Source of the DNA: Flavobacterium muglaense
GTDB lineage: Bacteria > Bacteroidota > Bacteroidia > Flavobacteriales > Flavobacteriaceae
Reading direction: 5' to 3'
NCBI RefSeq assembly: GCF_014305155.1
Contig: NZ_JACRUK010000009.1
Coordinates: 36,422 to 100,421 of the forward strand
Length of the DNA stretch: 64,000 nt
The notes beneath the pieces are model-generated. The model ran no database searches. It saw only the letters and a list, made by a program, of their open reading frames with translations, and was not told the origin of the DNA. How positions within the stretch are numbered: position 1 is the stretch's first letter; each line of letters starts with the position of its first letter. Of this stretch, positions 26,527 to 36,699 are shown piece after piece. Position numbers and translations under genes: made by a program.

Positions 26527-28944
26527 ATGAAAAAAGGTTTAACCTCCCTATTATCCATTGTATTTATCCTGTTTACCCTATGCGTCCTTTTCTTTACAAT
26601 GATGCCACAATGGACAGCAGACAGCACGCAACCGCTTTCTGAATTTTCTACCAAAAGAGCTTTTGCTCATGTGGAAGCAATTTCAAAGCAACCGCATTAT
26701 GTAGGGTCCAAAAACCATGAACAAGTTGCACTCTATTTACAGCAAGAACTACGCAAACTAGGACTTCAAACATCTGTTCAAGAAGGATACACACTGACCG
26801 ATTGGGGAAACTTAGTTAAATCCAAAAACATATTAGCACGAATCAAAGGAAGTGACAACAGCAAAGCCTTACTACTGCTCACACATTATGACAGCGCACC
26901 ACACTCTTCTAGCACGGGAGCAAGTGATGCGGGATCAGGAGTAGCTACTATTCTAGAAAGTGTACGTGCTTTTTTACACGCCAAAACAGCTCATAAAAAC
27001 GATATTGTTATTCTATTTTCGGATGCCGAGGAATTAGGTTTAAACGGAGCTGCCTTATTTGTAACTCAACACCAATGGGCGAAGGAGATCGGACTCGCCT
27101 TGAACTTTGAAGCCAGAGGTTCATCAGGACCCAGCTATATGTTAATGGAAACTACGCATGGAAACGCCGGCTTAGTAAATGCATTTGCAGCAGCCGGTGT
27201 ACCTATGCCTGTAAGCAACTCCTTGATGTATAGTATTTATAAAATGCTTCCAAACGACACTGATCTAACCGTTTTTAGAGAAAAAGGGGAAATTCAAGGA
27301 TTTAATTTTGCCTTTATCGACGATCATTACAATTACCACACCGCTCAAGATGACAGCAATCATTTAGACCAAAACACCTTGGCTCATCAAGGGAGTTATT
27401 TAATGCCATTATTGCATTATTTTGCAAACACCAATTTAGACAGCCAACAAGTCAACGATGACCAGGTTTACTTTAGCATTCCTTACGGCTTTATTCACTA
27501 CCCTTTTAGCTGGGTATTACCTATGCTATATGGAGCATTAGCACTTTTTGTGTTTTTTATTTTCATAGGAAAAGCCAAAAGAATTCTATCTTTTTCACAG
27601 ATAATGAAAGGGTTCTTACCGCTTTTAGGCACGATTATCAGTGCTGGAGGAATCACCTACTTTGGATGGAAAGGACTTTTACTAGCTTACCCACAATACA
27701 ATGACCTACTGAATGGGTTTACCTATAATGGTCATGCTTACATAGCCGCATTTGTATTATTAACCATTGCTATTTGTTTTACCTTTTATCAAAACAACTG
27801 CATTAAAAAAACAAGGATGAACTACTATGTTGCCCCCTTGTTTTTATGGCTGGCCATAAATGCAGTTATCGCCTTGAAACTAGAAGGTGCAGGATTTTTA
27901 ATTATACCAATATACTTTGCTATTTTTATCTTTGGCTTTTATGTTGTTACGCAACGCTCAAGTGTCATTCTCAATTTACTTTTTAGCATTCCCGCTTTGT
28001 TAATCATCGCGCCTTTTATACAAATGTTTCCTATAGGTTTGGGTTTAAAAGTATTATTTGGCAGCGCCATATTAACAGTGCTTACTTTTGTCTTGCTATT
28101 GCCAATTTTTGGCACTTTCGAAAAGAAAGCTAAATGGGCGCTGGCTTTTTTAATACTTTCTCTTGGATTTTTTGCAAAAGCGCATTACGAATCCGGTTAT
28201 GAAAAAGGAAAAGCCAAGTCGAATAGCTTAGTGTATTTTTATGATGCCGACACGAAAAAAGCGCAATGGATCACCTACGACACCAATCTAGACGACTGGA
28301 CAAAATCTTATTTGGGCGATAACCCGAAAGTCGCTTCCTTGTACAAAAATGATCCTTTGTTTAGCAAATATGGTTCGGCATTTACATTTGCCACTGACGC
28401 TCCTGATAAATCGTTAATCAAACCTACGATTCAGTTCATAACAGACAGTTTGGGCGGAAATCAACGCTATTTAAAAATAAAAATCAGCCCGAATCGCAAA
28501 GTCAACCGTTATGATATATTTGCCAATGAGACTATTGACTTCCATGATTTCAAAGCCAATGGAGTCGTTCAACTCGAACAATCAGGTAGCATACTGAAAC
28601 GCAAAGGAAAAAAAGTACTTAGCTATTATGTGGTCAATAACGAACCGCTAGAATTGCAATTTAATATTAGCCAGTCCGCTGCATTTGATATGCATCTTTT
28701 AGAAAGTTCGTTTGACCTTATGACAAATCCACTATTTAACATGACTCCCAGAGCTTCATGGATGATGCCAACACCGTTTATACTCAATGATGCCATCATC
28801 ATTAAAGAAAAAATCAAACCAACACCAAAGGTTGCGGTGCTTCCGGCAGCCGAAACCACCCCCCGGAACAACATACAACAAGCCTATTTTAAAACCAAAA
28901 GACAGTTTAAGCATCGACTAAGCTTTTCTTTTTTTGAAGGCTAA
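26527..28944 (+). CDS. M28 family zinc aminopeptidase with multispanning membrane domain
   Basis: An 805-residue membrane peptidase. After an N-terminal anchor (about residues 5-27), the M28 domain carries THYDSAPH, SDAGSG, DAEELGLNG, NFEARG and YHTAQDD, supplying the two zinc ions and general base. From about residue 330 to 560 there are about eight hydrophobic segments, followed by an extracytoplasmic domain. The layout resembles eukaryotic Fxna/ER aminopeptidases. It follows the zinc-ribbon gene by 25 bp and is probably in the same operon. Confidence 0.9.
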   Translation: MKKGLTSLLSIVFILFTLCVLFFTMMPQWTADSTQPLSEFSTKRAFAHVEAISKQPHYVGSKNHEQVALYLQQELRKLGLQTSVQEGYTLTDWGNLVKSKNILARIKGSDNSKALLLLTHYDSAPHSSSTGASDAGSGVATILESVRAFLHAKTAHKNDIVILFSDAEELGLNGAALFVTQHQWAKEIGLALNFEARGSSGPSYMLMETTHGNAGLVNAFAAAGVPMPVSNSLMYSIYKMLPNDTDLTVFREKGEIQGFNFAFIDDHYNYHTAQDDSNHLDQNTLAHQGSYLMPLLHYFANTNLDSQQVNDDQVYFSIPYGFIHYPFSWVLPMLYGALALFVFFIFIGKAKRILSFSQIMKGFLPLLGTIISAGGITYFGWKGLLLAYPQYNDLLNGFTYNGHAYIAAFVLLTIAICFTFYQNNCIKKTRMNYYVAPLFLWLAINAVIALKLEGAGFLIIPIYFAIFIFGFYVVTQRSSVILNLLFSIPALLIIAPFIQMFPIGLGLKVLFGSAILTVLTFVLLLPIFGTFEKKAKWALAFLILSLGFFAKAHYESGYEKGKAKSNSLVYFYDADTKKAQWITYDTNLDDWTKSYLGDNPKVASLYKNDPLFSKYGSAFTFATDAPDKSLIKPTIQFITDSLGGNQRYLKIKISPNRKVNRYDIFANETIDFHDFKANGVVQLEQSGSILKRKGKKVLSYYVVNNEPLELQFNISQSAAFDMHLLESSFDLMTNPLFNMTPRASWMMPTPFILNDAIIIKEKIKPTPKVAVLPAAETTPRNNIQQAYFKTKRQFKHRLSFSFFEG

Positions 28945-28979
28945 AAAAGCTTTGAATCAAACACAACAATTATAAGTTG

Positions 28980-29021
28980 CCGCAAACTCGCTATTTACAC
29001 ATAGCGTCCTTGCGGTTTTTT
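28980..29021 (+). terminator. Terminator of the peptidase operon
   Basis: CCGCAA...CGCTAT and ATAGCG...TTGCGG form an interrupted stem followed by TTTTTT. Confidence 0.75.
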
Positions 29022-29070
29022 ATTTCAAAAAAGGGGCCTAGGTTGTAACCAAAATGCTTCGGATTTATAG

Positions 29071-29078
29071 TATTTTTG
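29071..29078 (+). promoter_or_regulatory. -7 box of the epimerase-like gene
   Basis: TATTTTTG lies 21 bp before the ATG at 29100. No well-spaced -33 element is seen. Confidence 0.5.
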
Positions 29079-29099
29079 TAAACTCTATTTACGTTTACA

Positions 29100-29924
29100 A
29101 TGAAACAAATTAGCATTTTAGGTTGTGGTTGGCTCGGACTACCTTTGGCGAAAGCCTTACTACAAAAAGATTTCAAAATAAAAGGATCAACAACTTCGGC
29201 TGAAAAGCTTACTGTTTTAGCAGCTGCCGATATCACGCCTTACTTAGTTGCATTAGAAAGCGAACAAGCTCCTGAAAATATTTCGGCATTTTTTGAAGGT
29301 AGTGAAACCTTGATCATCGCTATTCCGCCGAAATTAAGAGGCAAAAACAAAGATTATTCAGATGCAAATCAAAATTCCTTTGTCAAAAAAATAGAAAACC
29401 TGCTGCCATTCTTGGAGCAATCCTCGATACAACAGCTTTTATTTGTGAGTTCAACAGCCGTTTATGGCGAAGCCAATGCTACTGTAGACGAAAACACAGC
29501 ACCCATTCCAGTTACCGAAAGTGGGAAACAGTTGCTTGCGATAGAGCAATTATTACTAGCAAACAAAAAGTTTAAAACTACCATCCTGCGTTTTGGCGGA
29601 TTGATAGGAGCTGATCGTCAACCAGCGCGTTTTCTAGCAGGAAAAGAAAATGTTGCTAATCCCGATGCCCCCATTAACTTGATTCACCAAGATGATTGCA
29701 TTGCGATCATCTTACAAATTATTGCAACAGCAAACTGGGGCGACACTTTTAATGCAGTAACACCTTATCACCCTACTAGAGCCGAATATTATACGCAAAA
29801 AGCGATCGCATACAACCTAGTTCCGCCTACGTTTGAAATTGAAAAACCATCCGTTGGCAAAACGATTTTGAGCGACAAACTAATAAAAAAACTAGATTAC
29901 ACCTTTTTAATACCCCAATTATAG
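29100..29924 (+). CDS. NAD(P)-binding epimerase/dehydratase-like protein (YeeZ type)
   Basis: A 274-residue Rossmann-fold protein. The N terminus ISILGCGWLGLPLAKAL is a clear GxGxxG dinucleotide site, and LLFVSSTAVYGE carries the SDR-like Ser and Tyr seen in atypical extended SDRs. The family resembles E. coli YeeZ, whose substrate is unknown. The stop is followed at once by the EamA transporter gene (1-bp gap), so the two are coupled. Confidence 0.82.
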   Translation: MKQISILGCGWLGLPLAKALLQKDFKIKGSTTSAEKLTVLAAADITPYLVALESEQAPENISAFFEGSETLIIAIPPKLRGKNKDYSDANQNSFVKKIENLLPFLEQSSIQQLLFVSSTAVYGEANATVDENTAPIPVTESGKQLLAIEQLLLANKKFKTTILRFGGLIGADRQPARFLAGKENVANPDAPINLIHQDDCIAIILQIIATANWGDTFNAVTPYHPTRAEYYTQKAIAYNLVPPTFEIEKPSVGKTILSDKLIKKLDYTFLIPQL

Positions 29925-29925
29925 C

Positions 29926-30870
29926 ATGCTACAGAAAATACAAAGTTCCTTTTCGAATAAAGTAAATACCATTGGCATGCCCATTATAGCTTTGGCTTTT
30001 GTGTGTTTTTGTTGGGGAACCACTTGGATCGCTTCCAAAGAAGGTGTGCGCCACATGCCTGCTTTACAACTGGCCGGCATTCGCCAATTTATAGGTGGCG
30101 CCTTGTACATTAGCTATTTTATGTTCAAAAAAGCGCCTTGGCCGAAAGGCAAACAATGGAAAACGATCTTGATTTTGAGTGTTTTAAATTTTGCTTTAAG
30201 CAACGGCCTCAGTACTTGGGGTGTTAAATACATCAGCAGTGGATTGGGTGCGATATTGAATGCTATTTTCCCGTTATGGATTGTAATCATCACTTTTTTA
30301 AGAGGCGAAAAACTCGCTAAACTCGCTATTCTAGGACTAGTAATTGCTTTTAGTGGGGTATGTGTCATATTCTACGAACATCTTTCGGACTTTTTACAAG
30401 CTGATTTTCGTTTTGGAATCATGCTATCTGTAATTGCGACGATTACTTGGGCTTTTGGAAGTTTGTATACCAAAAAGAAAGCAGCGACTTTTAACCCATA
30501 CTTTAGTTTAGGATTGCAAATGTTCATTTCTAGCCTGTTGCTTTTGACCATTACCGAAACCACCGGCATGGCCGTAACCATGAATACGATCCCCATGACA
30601 TCATGGTACGCAATTGCTTATTTAGTAATTGTAGGTTCTATCATTTCCTTTATTGCTTACATCTATATGCTACAAGAACTACCACCGGAAATTAGCAGTA
30701 TTTATGCTTATGTAAACCCAATTGTTGCCGTATTACTTGGCGCAATACTCTTTGGTGAATCACTAACCATCGCCATTGCAATAGGTGGCGCGATTACCTT
30801 ATTTGGTTTATTTATGGTCAATCGATCTATTAGAAAAACACGCAAGCAAGCCTTGGCTAACAAAATATAA
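29926..30870 (+). CDS. EamA/DMT family transporter
   Basis: A 314-residue inner-membrane protein with ten segments and two EamA repeats (FCWGTTWIASKEGVRHMP in the first; YAYVNPIVAVLLGAILFGE in the second, the classic signature). Substrate unknown, possibly a metabolite handled by the preceding reductase-like protein. Ends at a shared terminator facing the M13 peptidase. Confidence 0.9.
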   Translation: MLQKIQSSFSNKVNTIGMPIIALAFVCFCWGTTWIASKEGVRHMPALQLAGIRQFIGGALYISYFMFKKAPWPKGKQWKTILILSVLNFALSNGLSTWGVKYISSGLGAILNAIFPLWIVIITFLRGEKLAKLAILGLVIAFSGVCVIFYEHLSDFLQADFRFGIMLSVIATITWAFGSLYTKKKAATFNPYFSLGLQMFISSLLLLTITETTGMAVTMNTIPMTSWYAIAYLVIVGSIISFIAYIYMLQELPPEISSIYAYVNPIVAVLLGAILFGESLTIAIAIGGAITLFGLFMVNRSIRKTRKQALANKI

Positions 30871-30906
30871 AGTATCCTTTTTTTGCTTTCGCAAAAGCGA
30901 CCCAAC

Positions 30907-30938
30907 AAAAAACCCCAAGCTCATCACTTGGGGTTTTC
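30907..30938. terminator. Bidirectional terminator
   Basis: AAAACCCCAAG and CTTGGGGTTTT flank a short loop between convergent genes. Confidence 0.88.
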
Positions 30939-30954
30939 TATATAAATCTACTTG

Positions 30955-33018
30955 TTACCAGATTCTTACTCTTTTTTCTGGAGCGATGTACATGCCATCG
31001 TTTGGTTGAATATCGAATGCTTTGTAGAAATAATCAATGTTTTGTAACGGCACATAAGCACGGTACTCACCAGGCGAATGTGGATCCGTTTTTACTTGAT
31101 TCTTAATTGCCTCATCACGCGCTTTTGAACGCCAAATAGTTGACCAAGAAATAAAGAAACGTTGCTCTGGCGTATACCCATCAATTAGCCCTGGATTTCC
31201 ATTTTCTTTCAAGTACAATTGCAAACCATCATAAGCAGCACTTACACCACCTAAATCACCAATATTCTCTCCTAATGTAAACTTACCATCTACAAAAGTA
31301 CCTGGTAATGGCTCCAAAGCACTGTATTGAGCCGCCAAAGCACCTGTCAAGGCTGCAAATTGTTTAGAATCTTCGGCAGTCCACCAATCTACTAAATTAC
31401 CATCGGCATTGTATCGAGAACCTGAATCATCAAATCCGTGTGATATTTCATGACCAATTACACCACCTATTCCACCATAATTCACGGCTTCATCCGCTTG
31501 GTAGTTGTAAAAAGGCGGTTGTAAAATAGCTGCTGGAAACACAATCTCGTTGTACGATGGGTTGTAATAGGCATTCACCGTTTGTGGCGACATACCCCAT
31601 CTTGTTTTGTCTACAGGTTTATTCAAATCCTCTAGGTCTTGGTCAAAACGCCACTTCGACATCAATTTTGTATTTTCAAAATAAGTCCCACCTTCTTCAG
31701 GGCTTTTAACCACTAAAGCCGAATAGTCTTTCCATTTATCAGGATATCCAATTTTGATTTTAGATTTGTGTAATTTTTCAACTGCACTTACTTTAGTCTC
31801 AGGTGACATCCAAGCAAGGTTATTGATTCGGTTTTCAAAGGCAACAAAAATATTCTTGATCATTTTCTCAGCTTTAGCTTTGGCTTCAGCTGGAAATTTT
31901 TTCTCCACATACAATTTCCCTAGAGCTTCCCCTATTCTACCATTGATTACCTGCAAAGCTCTTTCGTCACTAGGTCTTTGTTTTACAGCCCCAGTTAAGG
32001 TTTTACCATAAAAATCAAAGCTAGCCTCATCAATAGCAGTAGACAATTGGCTTGATGCTCTGTTCAATAAAGACCAACGCATGTAAGCTTTCCAGTCGTT
32101 TACTTTATTTTCCTTCAATATTGTTTCAACGGCAGTCATATACTTTGGTTGAGAAACAATCAATGAATCTACATTTTTAAATCCTATTTTCGTAAAATAA
32201 TTGTTCCAATTGATTGATGGCGTTAGTTTTTGCAAGTCGGCAATAGACATTGGATTGTATGATTTTCTGCGGTCTCTTCTTTCCACACGGTCAAATCTAG
32301 GCTTTGACATTTGGATTTCTAGCGCTAGAATTTGTTCGGCATGTGCTTTTGCTTCAGCAGGTTTTTCACCTAGAAAGCCTAATATTTTAGCAACATGGAG
32401 TACGTACTTAGCTCTTTTTTCTTTTGAATCGGCATCATCAGAAACATAATAATCTCTATCCGGTAATCCTACGCCACCAGGTCCTACGCTCAAAACGTTA
32501 CGATTACTATTTTTAGCATCCGCACCTACATTAGCACCAAAAAATCCAAGACCACCAACTGGCTCCATTTCGATTAAAAGTGCTTCTAGGTCCTTAGCGT
32601 TTTTAACCGCATCAATTTTTTTCAAGTATGGTTTTAACGGCGCAATCCCTAACTTGTTTCGCCCTACAGTATCTAGGATCGATTTGTACAAGTTGACAGC
32701 TTTTCCTTGATCCGTATCCGATTTGTACTTCGGATTATTAACGGCTTCTTTTAAAATCGCCAATGCATCCGCATCAGTACGTTGTCTTAGTTCGTCAAAA
32801 CTTCCCCAACGGGTTCTGTCTGACGGGATTTCGGTATTGTTCAACCAAGTTCCATTCACATACTGAAAGAAATTGTTGCTTGGTTTAACCGTTTTGTCCA
32901 TGTACTTGACATTGATTCCAGGCTCTTTAGCCGGAGTTTCTGTTTGCGCTTGACTTGATGTAAGGGCAAACAAGGCAGGAATGGCAAAAAGAAATGGTTT
33001 TCTTAAATTCTTATTCAT
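30955..33018 (-). CDS. M13 family metallopeptidase (PepO/neprilysin type)
   Basis: A 687-residue secreted zinc endopeptidase with a Sec signal (LFAIPALFALTSSQAQ). Zinc ligands are in GHEISHGFDD (about residue 520) and GENIGDLGG (about 580), and NAYYNPSYNEIVFPAAILQ is the family substrate-binding segment. It is extracytoplasmic and cleaves short peptides. Its sister gene of the same length lies 176 bp upstream on the same strand; a terminator sits between them, so each may have its own promoter. Confidence 0.95.
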   Translation of the reverse strand: MNKNLRKPFLFAIPALFALTSSQAQTETPAKEPGINVKYMDKTVKPSNNFFQYVNGTWLNNTEIPSDRTRWGSFDELRQRTDADALAILKEAVNNPKYKSDTDQGKAVNLYKSILDTVGRNKLGIAPLKPYLKKIDAVKNAKDLEALLIEMEPVGGLGFFGANVGADAKNSNRNVLSVGPGGVGLPDRDYYVSDDADSKEKRAKYVLHVAKILGFLGEKPAEAKAHAEQILALEIQMSKPRFDRVERRDRRKSYNPMSIADLQKLTPSINWNNYFTKIGFKNVDSLIVSQPKYMTAVETILKENKVNDWKAYMRWSLLNRASSQLSTAIDEASFDFYGKTLTGAVKQRPSDERALQVINGRIGEALGKLYVEKKFPAEAKAKAEKMIKNIFVAFENRINNLAWMSPETKVSAVEKLHKSKIKIGYPDKWKDYSALVVKSPEEGGTYFENTKLMSKWRFDQDLEDLNKPVDKTRWGMSPQTVNAYYNPSYNEIVFPAAILQPPFYNYQADEAVNYGGIGGVIGHEISHGFDDSGSRYNADGNLVDWWTAEDSKQFAALTGALAAQYSALEPLPGTFVDGKFTLGENIGDLGGVSAAYDGLQLYLKENGNPGLIDGYTPEQRFFISWSTIWRSKARDEAIKNQVKTDPHSPGEYRAYVPLQNIDYFYKAFDIQPNDGMYIAPEKRVRIW

Positions 33019-33148
33019 AACAATTAAAATTTAATTAAAATATTTTTTGGATTAGTAAACAATCTTCCTCATTACTACTTAAAAAGCATTAATAAAGGAG
33101 AGTCGTATTAGTACCTGGTTCTAAATAGAAGTTACAAAAATTAACATA

Positions 33149-33184
33149 AAAAAAAACCCAAATTGTACAATTTGGGGTTTTTTT
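33149..33184 (-). terminator. Terminator of the upstream M13 gene
   Basis: AAAACCCAAATTG and CAATTTGGGGTTTT around TA, followed by T or A runs on both sides. Confidence 0.8.
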
Positions 33185-33194
33185 ACACTATTTC

Positions 33195-35258
33195 TTACCA
33201 GATTTTAACTCTTTTCTCTGGTTCGATATACATACCGTCTCCTTTTTTAATATCGAATGCTTTGTAAAAAGCATCAACATTTTGCGAAGGCACATACGCT
33301 CTATACATTCCAGGCGAGTGTGGATCCGTTTTCACTTGGCTTTTTATAGCCTCATCGCGTGATTTTGTTCTCCATACTGTACTCCACGAAATAAAGAAAC
33401 GTTGCTCTGGAGTAAATCCATCAATTAAAGCAGGCGTTCCATTTTCTTTCAAGTACAATTGCAAACCATCATAAGCAGCGTTAATACCACCTAAGTCACC
33501 AATGTTTTCACCCAAGGTAAATTTACCATCAACATGTACACCTGGCAAAGGTTCTAATGCGCTGTATTGATCCGCAAGCGCAGTTCCTAAAGCGGTAAAC
33601 CGTGTCAAATCATCGGCTGTCCACCAGTCTACTAAGTTTCCATCGGCGTTGTAACGCGCACCAGAATCATCAAATCCATGAGAAATCTCATGCCCAATCA
33701 CAGCTCCAATACCACCATAATTCACAGCTTCATCTGCCTCATAGTTATAAAAAGGGGCTTGTAAGATCGCTGCTGGAAAAACAATTTCATTATAAGAAGG
33801 ATTGTAATACGCATTCACGGTTTGAGGTGACATGTACCATTCCGATTTATCAACTGGTTTATCTAGCTTGTCAATGTCTTTTTGAAAATTCCATTTGGAT
33901 ACATTTTTAATGTTTTCAAAATAACTTCCACCATCAGCTACACTTGTAATACTTAATTGAGAATAATCTTTCCATTGATCCGGATACCCAATTTTAATGG
34001 TAATTTTATTCAGCTTTTCGATTGCTTTGGTTTTCGTTTCAGCCGACATCCAAGGCAGGTTCGAAATTCGGTTTTGATAAGCAGCAATGATGTTTTTGAT
34101 CATTTTCTCTGCTTTTTCTTTTGCGGCAGCAGGAAATTTTTTCTCCACATACAATTTTCCCAAAGCTTCACCAATAGTTCCATTTACGGTTTGCAACGCT
34201 CTATCTTCACGAGGTCTTTGCTTGATAGCACCAGTCATTGTTTTCCCGTAGAAATCAAAATTAGCACTTTCGATATCTGTAGATAGCAACGAGCTCGCTC
34301 CGTTGATCAAGTTCCACTTCATGTATGCTTTCCAAGCCGAAACATTATTCTCTGTCAATAAAGTCTGCAAAGCTTGCATGTATTTAGGTTGCGTTACAAT
34401 AACCGAATCTAGTTTTGTAAATCCAATTCCTTTGAAATACGCATCCCAGTTAATCGCTGGTGTCATTTTTTGTAAATCGGCAACCGTCATTGGGTTGTAT
34501 TGCAATCTTCCGTCTCTACGCTGCACACGATCTAAACGAGGCTCAGACATTTTTACTTCTAATGCTAACACTTTGGCAGCATCCGATTTGGCTTGCGCCG
34601 GGGTTTGACCTAGAAACTGCAGCATTCTAGCCACATGCAACTCATACTTATCTCTTTTTTCTTTAGTATCTTTTTCATCCGAAGAGTAATAATCCTTATC
34701 GGCTAAACCCAGTCTACCTACTCCAACAGACAATGAATTTTTAGTACTATTTTTATCATCGGCACCTACGCCAATACCGATAAAACCAATACCGCCAATA
34801 GGCTCCATTTCGATCAGTAATTTTTGTAAGTCGGCTACGTTTTTAACTTTTTCAATCTTAGCCAAATACGGTTTCAAAGGAGCAATCCCTTGTTTGTTTC
34901 TTGCTACAGTATCCAGCATTGTACTGTACAAGTTGACTGCTTTTCCTTGATCAGTATCTGCTTTATATTTTGGATTTTTAGCAGCATCTTTTAAGATTGC
35001 CAATGCATCTGCATCAGTCTTTTTAAGCAATTCGTTAAAACTTCCCCACGAAGTTCTGTCAGACGGGATTTCGGTTTTGTCCAACCAAGTTCCGTTTACA
35101 AATCGAAAGAAATCATCGGCTGGCCTCACTTTGTAATCAAAGAATGCCGTGTTGATTCCGGGCTCTTTTGCAACTTCCTTTACTTGTGCTTTCATATCCG
35201 AAAACCCAATAATTGCAGGAATCACAAAAAGCAATGGCTTATTGAAATTAATTTTCAT
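33195..35258 (-). CDS. M13 family metallopeptidase, tandem paralogue
   Basis: A 687-residue paralogue of the next gene with signal peptide (PLLFVIPAIIGFSDMKAQ), HEISHGFDD and GENIGDLGG zinc motifs, all intact. The two proteins align end to end without visible gaps, and their ends match almost residue for residue (MYIEPEKRVKIW against MYIAPEKRVRIW). Divergence is concentrated in the non-catalytic N-terminal lobe, so peptide preferences may differ. This is a tandem duplication kept intact. Confidence 0.95.
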   Translation of the reverse strand: MKINFNKPLLFVIPAIIGFSDMKAQVKEVAKEPGINTAFFDYKVRPADDFFRFVNGTWLDKTEIPSDRTSWGSFNELLKKTDADALAILKDAAKNPKYKADTDQGKAVNLYSTMLDTVARNKQGIAPLKPYLAKIEKVKNVADLQKLLIEMEPIGGIGFIGIGVGADDKNSTKNSLSVGVGRLGLADKDYYSSDEKDTKEKRDKYELHVARMLQFLGQTPAQAKSDAAKVLALEVKMSEPRLDRVQRRDGRLQYNPMTVADLQKMTPAINWDAYFKGIGFTKLDSVIVTQPKYMQALQTLLTENNVSAWKAYMKWNLINGASSLLSTDIESANFDFYGKTMTGAIKQRPREDRALQTVNGTIGEALGKLYVEKKFPAAAKEKAEKMIKNIIAAYQNRISNLPWMSAETKTKAIEKLNKITIKIGYPDQWKDYSQLSITSVADGGSYFENIKNVSKWNFQKDIDKLDKPVDKSEWYMSPQTVNAYYNPSYNEIVFPAAILQAPFYNYEADEAVNYGGIGAVIGHEISHGFDDSGARYNADGNLVDWWTADDLTRFTALGTALADQYSALEPLPGVHVDGKFTLGENIGDLGGINAAYDGLQLYLKENGTPALIDGFTPEQRFFISWSTVWRTKSRDEAIKSQVKTDPHSPGMYRAYVPSQNVDAFYKAFDIKKGDGMYIEPEKRVKIW

Positions 35259-35373
35259 GTAATTTATATATTAGATTAGTCTCACAAAGCTATTAATAAT
35301 AGATTTAATAAATGTTAATTTTTTAAACGAAATTCTACTGCCTTAAATCAAGATTTAAAAGTTTACTTTTTTG

Positions 35374-35381
35374 TATTTTTG
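35374..35381 (+). promoter_or_regulatory. -7 box of the SCO gene
   Basis: TATTTTTG 16 bp before the chosen ATG at 35398, supporting that start over the in-frame TTG at 35371. Confidence 0.5.
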
Positions 35382-35397
35382 TATAAATTATATTTTT

Positions 35398-36063
35398 ATG
35401 AAATCTATTTTTAAAAAATACCGCATCTTTATTGGTATTTTCATCGTCTTTTCGGCCATTACCTTGTATCTTTTTTATGGCGCATTAAAACCTAGCAAAA
35501 CATTACCCATCTATAATCCGTCTGATGTTAATCCTGAATTAGTAGACAGCACCGTGCAATACATTAGTAAGTACCATACTATTGCTGATTTCTCCTTTAC
35601 CAACCAAAACGGAAAAACCATCACTCAAAAAGACTACGAAGGCAAAATCTATGTAGCCGATTTTTTCTTTACCACTTGCGGTTCCATCTGCCCAAAAATG
35701 ACAGCCAACCTATTTGATGTACAAAAGGCTATTGCCAATAATCCAAAAGTAATGTTGCTTTCTCATACCGTTTTTCCTGAGACTGACAGTGTTCCTGTTT
35801 TAAAGGCTTACGCCAAAAAATACGGTGTTGATGATAAAAAATGGAATCTCGTTACGGGAGATAAAAAAGAAATTTACACCATGGCCAGAAAATCGTATCT
35901 CGCTGTAAAACTGGGTAAACCCGAACAATTATACGATATGGTCCATACCGAAAATTTTGTTTTGGTTGACACCAAAAGAAGGGTTCGCGGTTTTTATGAC
36001 GGAACTAAAAAAGAAGACATTCAGAAATTAATTGAAGATATTGACTTTTTATCAAAGGAATAA
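35398..36063 (+). CDS. SCO1/SenC family copper-binding thioredoxin-fold protein
   Basis: A 221-residue membrane-anchored protein (one segment near residues 10-32, then a periplasmic domain). The copper motif CxxxC is in TTCGSICPKM (about residue 102), and the distal His is in MVHTENFVLVD (about 180). SCO proteins deliver copper or reduce cysteines in the CuA site of cytochrome oxidase. No oxidase genes are next to it. The start at 35398 is preferred because the -7 box overlaps the longer frame. Confidence 0.92.
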   Translation: MKSIFKKYRIFIGIFIVFSAITLYLFYGALKPSKTLPIYNPSDVNPELVDSTVQYISKYHTIADFSFTNQNGKTITQKDYEGKIYVADFFFTTCGSICPKMTANLFDVQKAIANNPKVMLLSHTVFPETDSVPVLKAYAKKYGVDDKKWNLVTGDKKEIYTMARKSYLAVKLGKPEQLYDMVHTENFVLVDTKRRVRGFYDGTKKEDIQKLIEDIDFLSKE

Positions 36064-36145
36064 ACGTAATTGATACTCTCAATTTAGCCCCCAAATAACA
36101 TTAGCAGAAAAACCTTTATAAAACCAACATTAAGCACATTTAACG

Positions 36146-36619
36146 ATGGAAACAGACAATCTTGAATTACACAAATTTTTACCTACTGGACAATGGGAAG
36201 GGTTTTATTGCTACAACGATTCGCCTGCACAACATAGAATGCGCACCAACTTAACGTTTCGAAACAACAAAGTAGCAGGAACTGGCATAGACGACATTGA
36301 CCCTTTTAAATGGATAGGGACCTACGACCTTGATAATTTTAAAATTAGCAAAACAAAAATCTATGCCACCCATGAAATAGCTTACAGTGGTGATATTGAT
36401 GAAAATGGTATTTGGGGCATATGGAATAACGCCGAAGATCTATCAAGGTTAAGTCCTGAAATTCGTGAAATAATAGCAACTGTTTTTAAAGACAAATTAA
36501 AAGGCGGTTTTCATATTTGGCCCGTAAAAAAGGCCGAAGCACACGAACAATTATACAAAGAAGAAGCCGTTGAATCATCTGCTATACTTGAAAAAATATA
36601 CATCGAGCATTTCTCTTAA
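36146..36619 (+). CDS. Hypothetical protein
   Basis: A 157-residue cytoplasmic protein not assigned to any family. It is rich in aromatic residues (GQWEGFYCYND, FKWIGTYD, GIWGIWNN), consistent with a small beta-barrel, and ends in an acidic helix. It has no signal peptide. It lies 82 bp after the SCO gene on the same strand. Confidence 0.7.
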   Translation: METDNLELHKFLPTGQWEGFYCYNDSPAQHRMRTNLTFRNNKVAGTGIDDIDPFKWIGTYDLDNFKISKTKIYATHEIAYSGDIDENGIWGIWNNAEDLSRLSPEIREIIATVFKDKLKGGFHIWPVKKAEAHEQLYKEEAVESSAILEKIYIEHFS

Positions 36620-36699
36620 GGCCTAGTAAATAATTCTAATTTATTGAATTGTAATCTCCATAAATCGAACCCATTATTAAAATTAAAAGTCCCTACTTC

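Noticed and set aside
33602..34608. Plus-strand frames inside the M13 gene
   Set aside because: They lie opposite a well-conserved peptidase and resemble no protein family.
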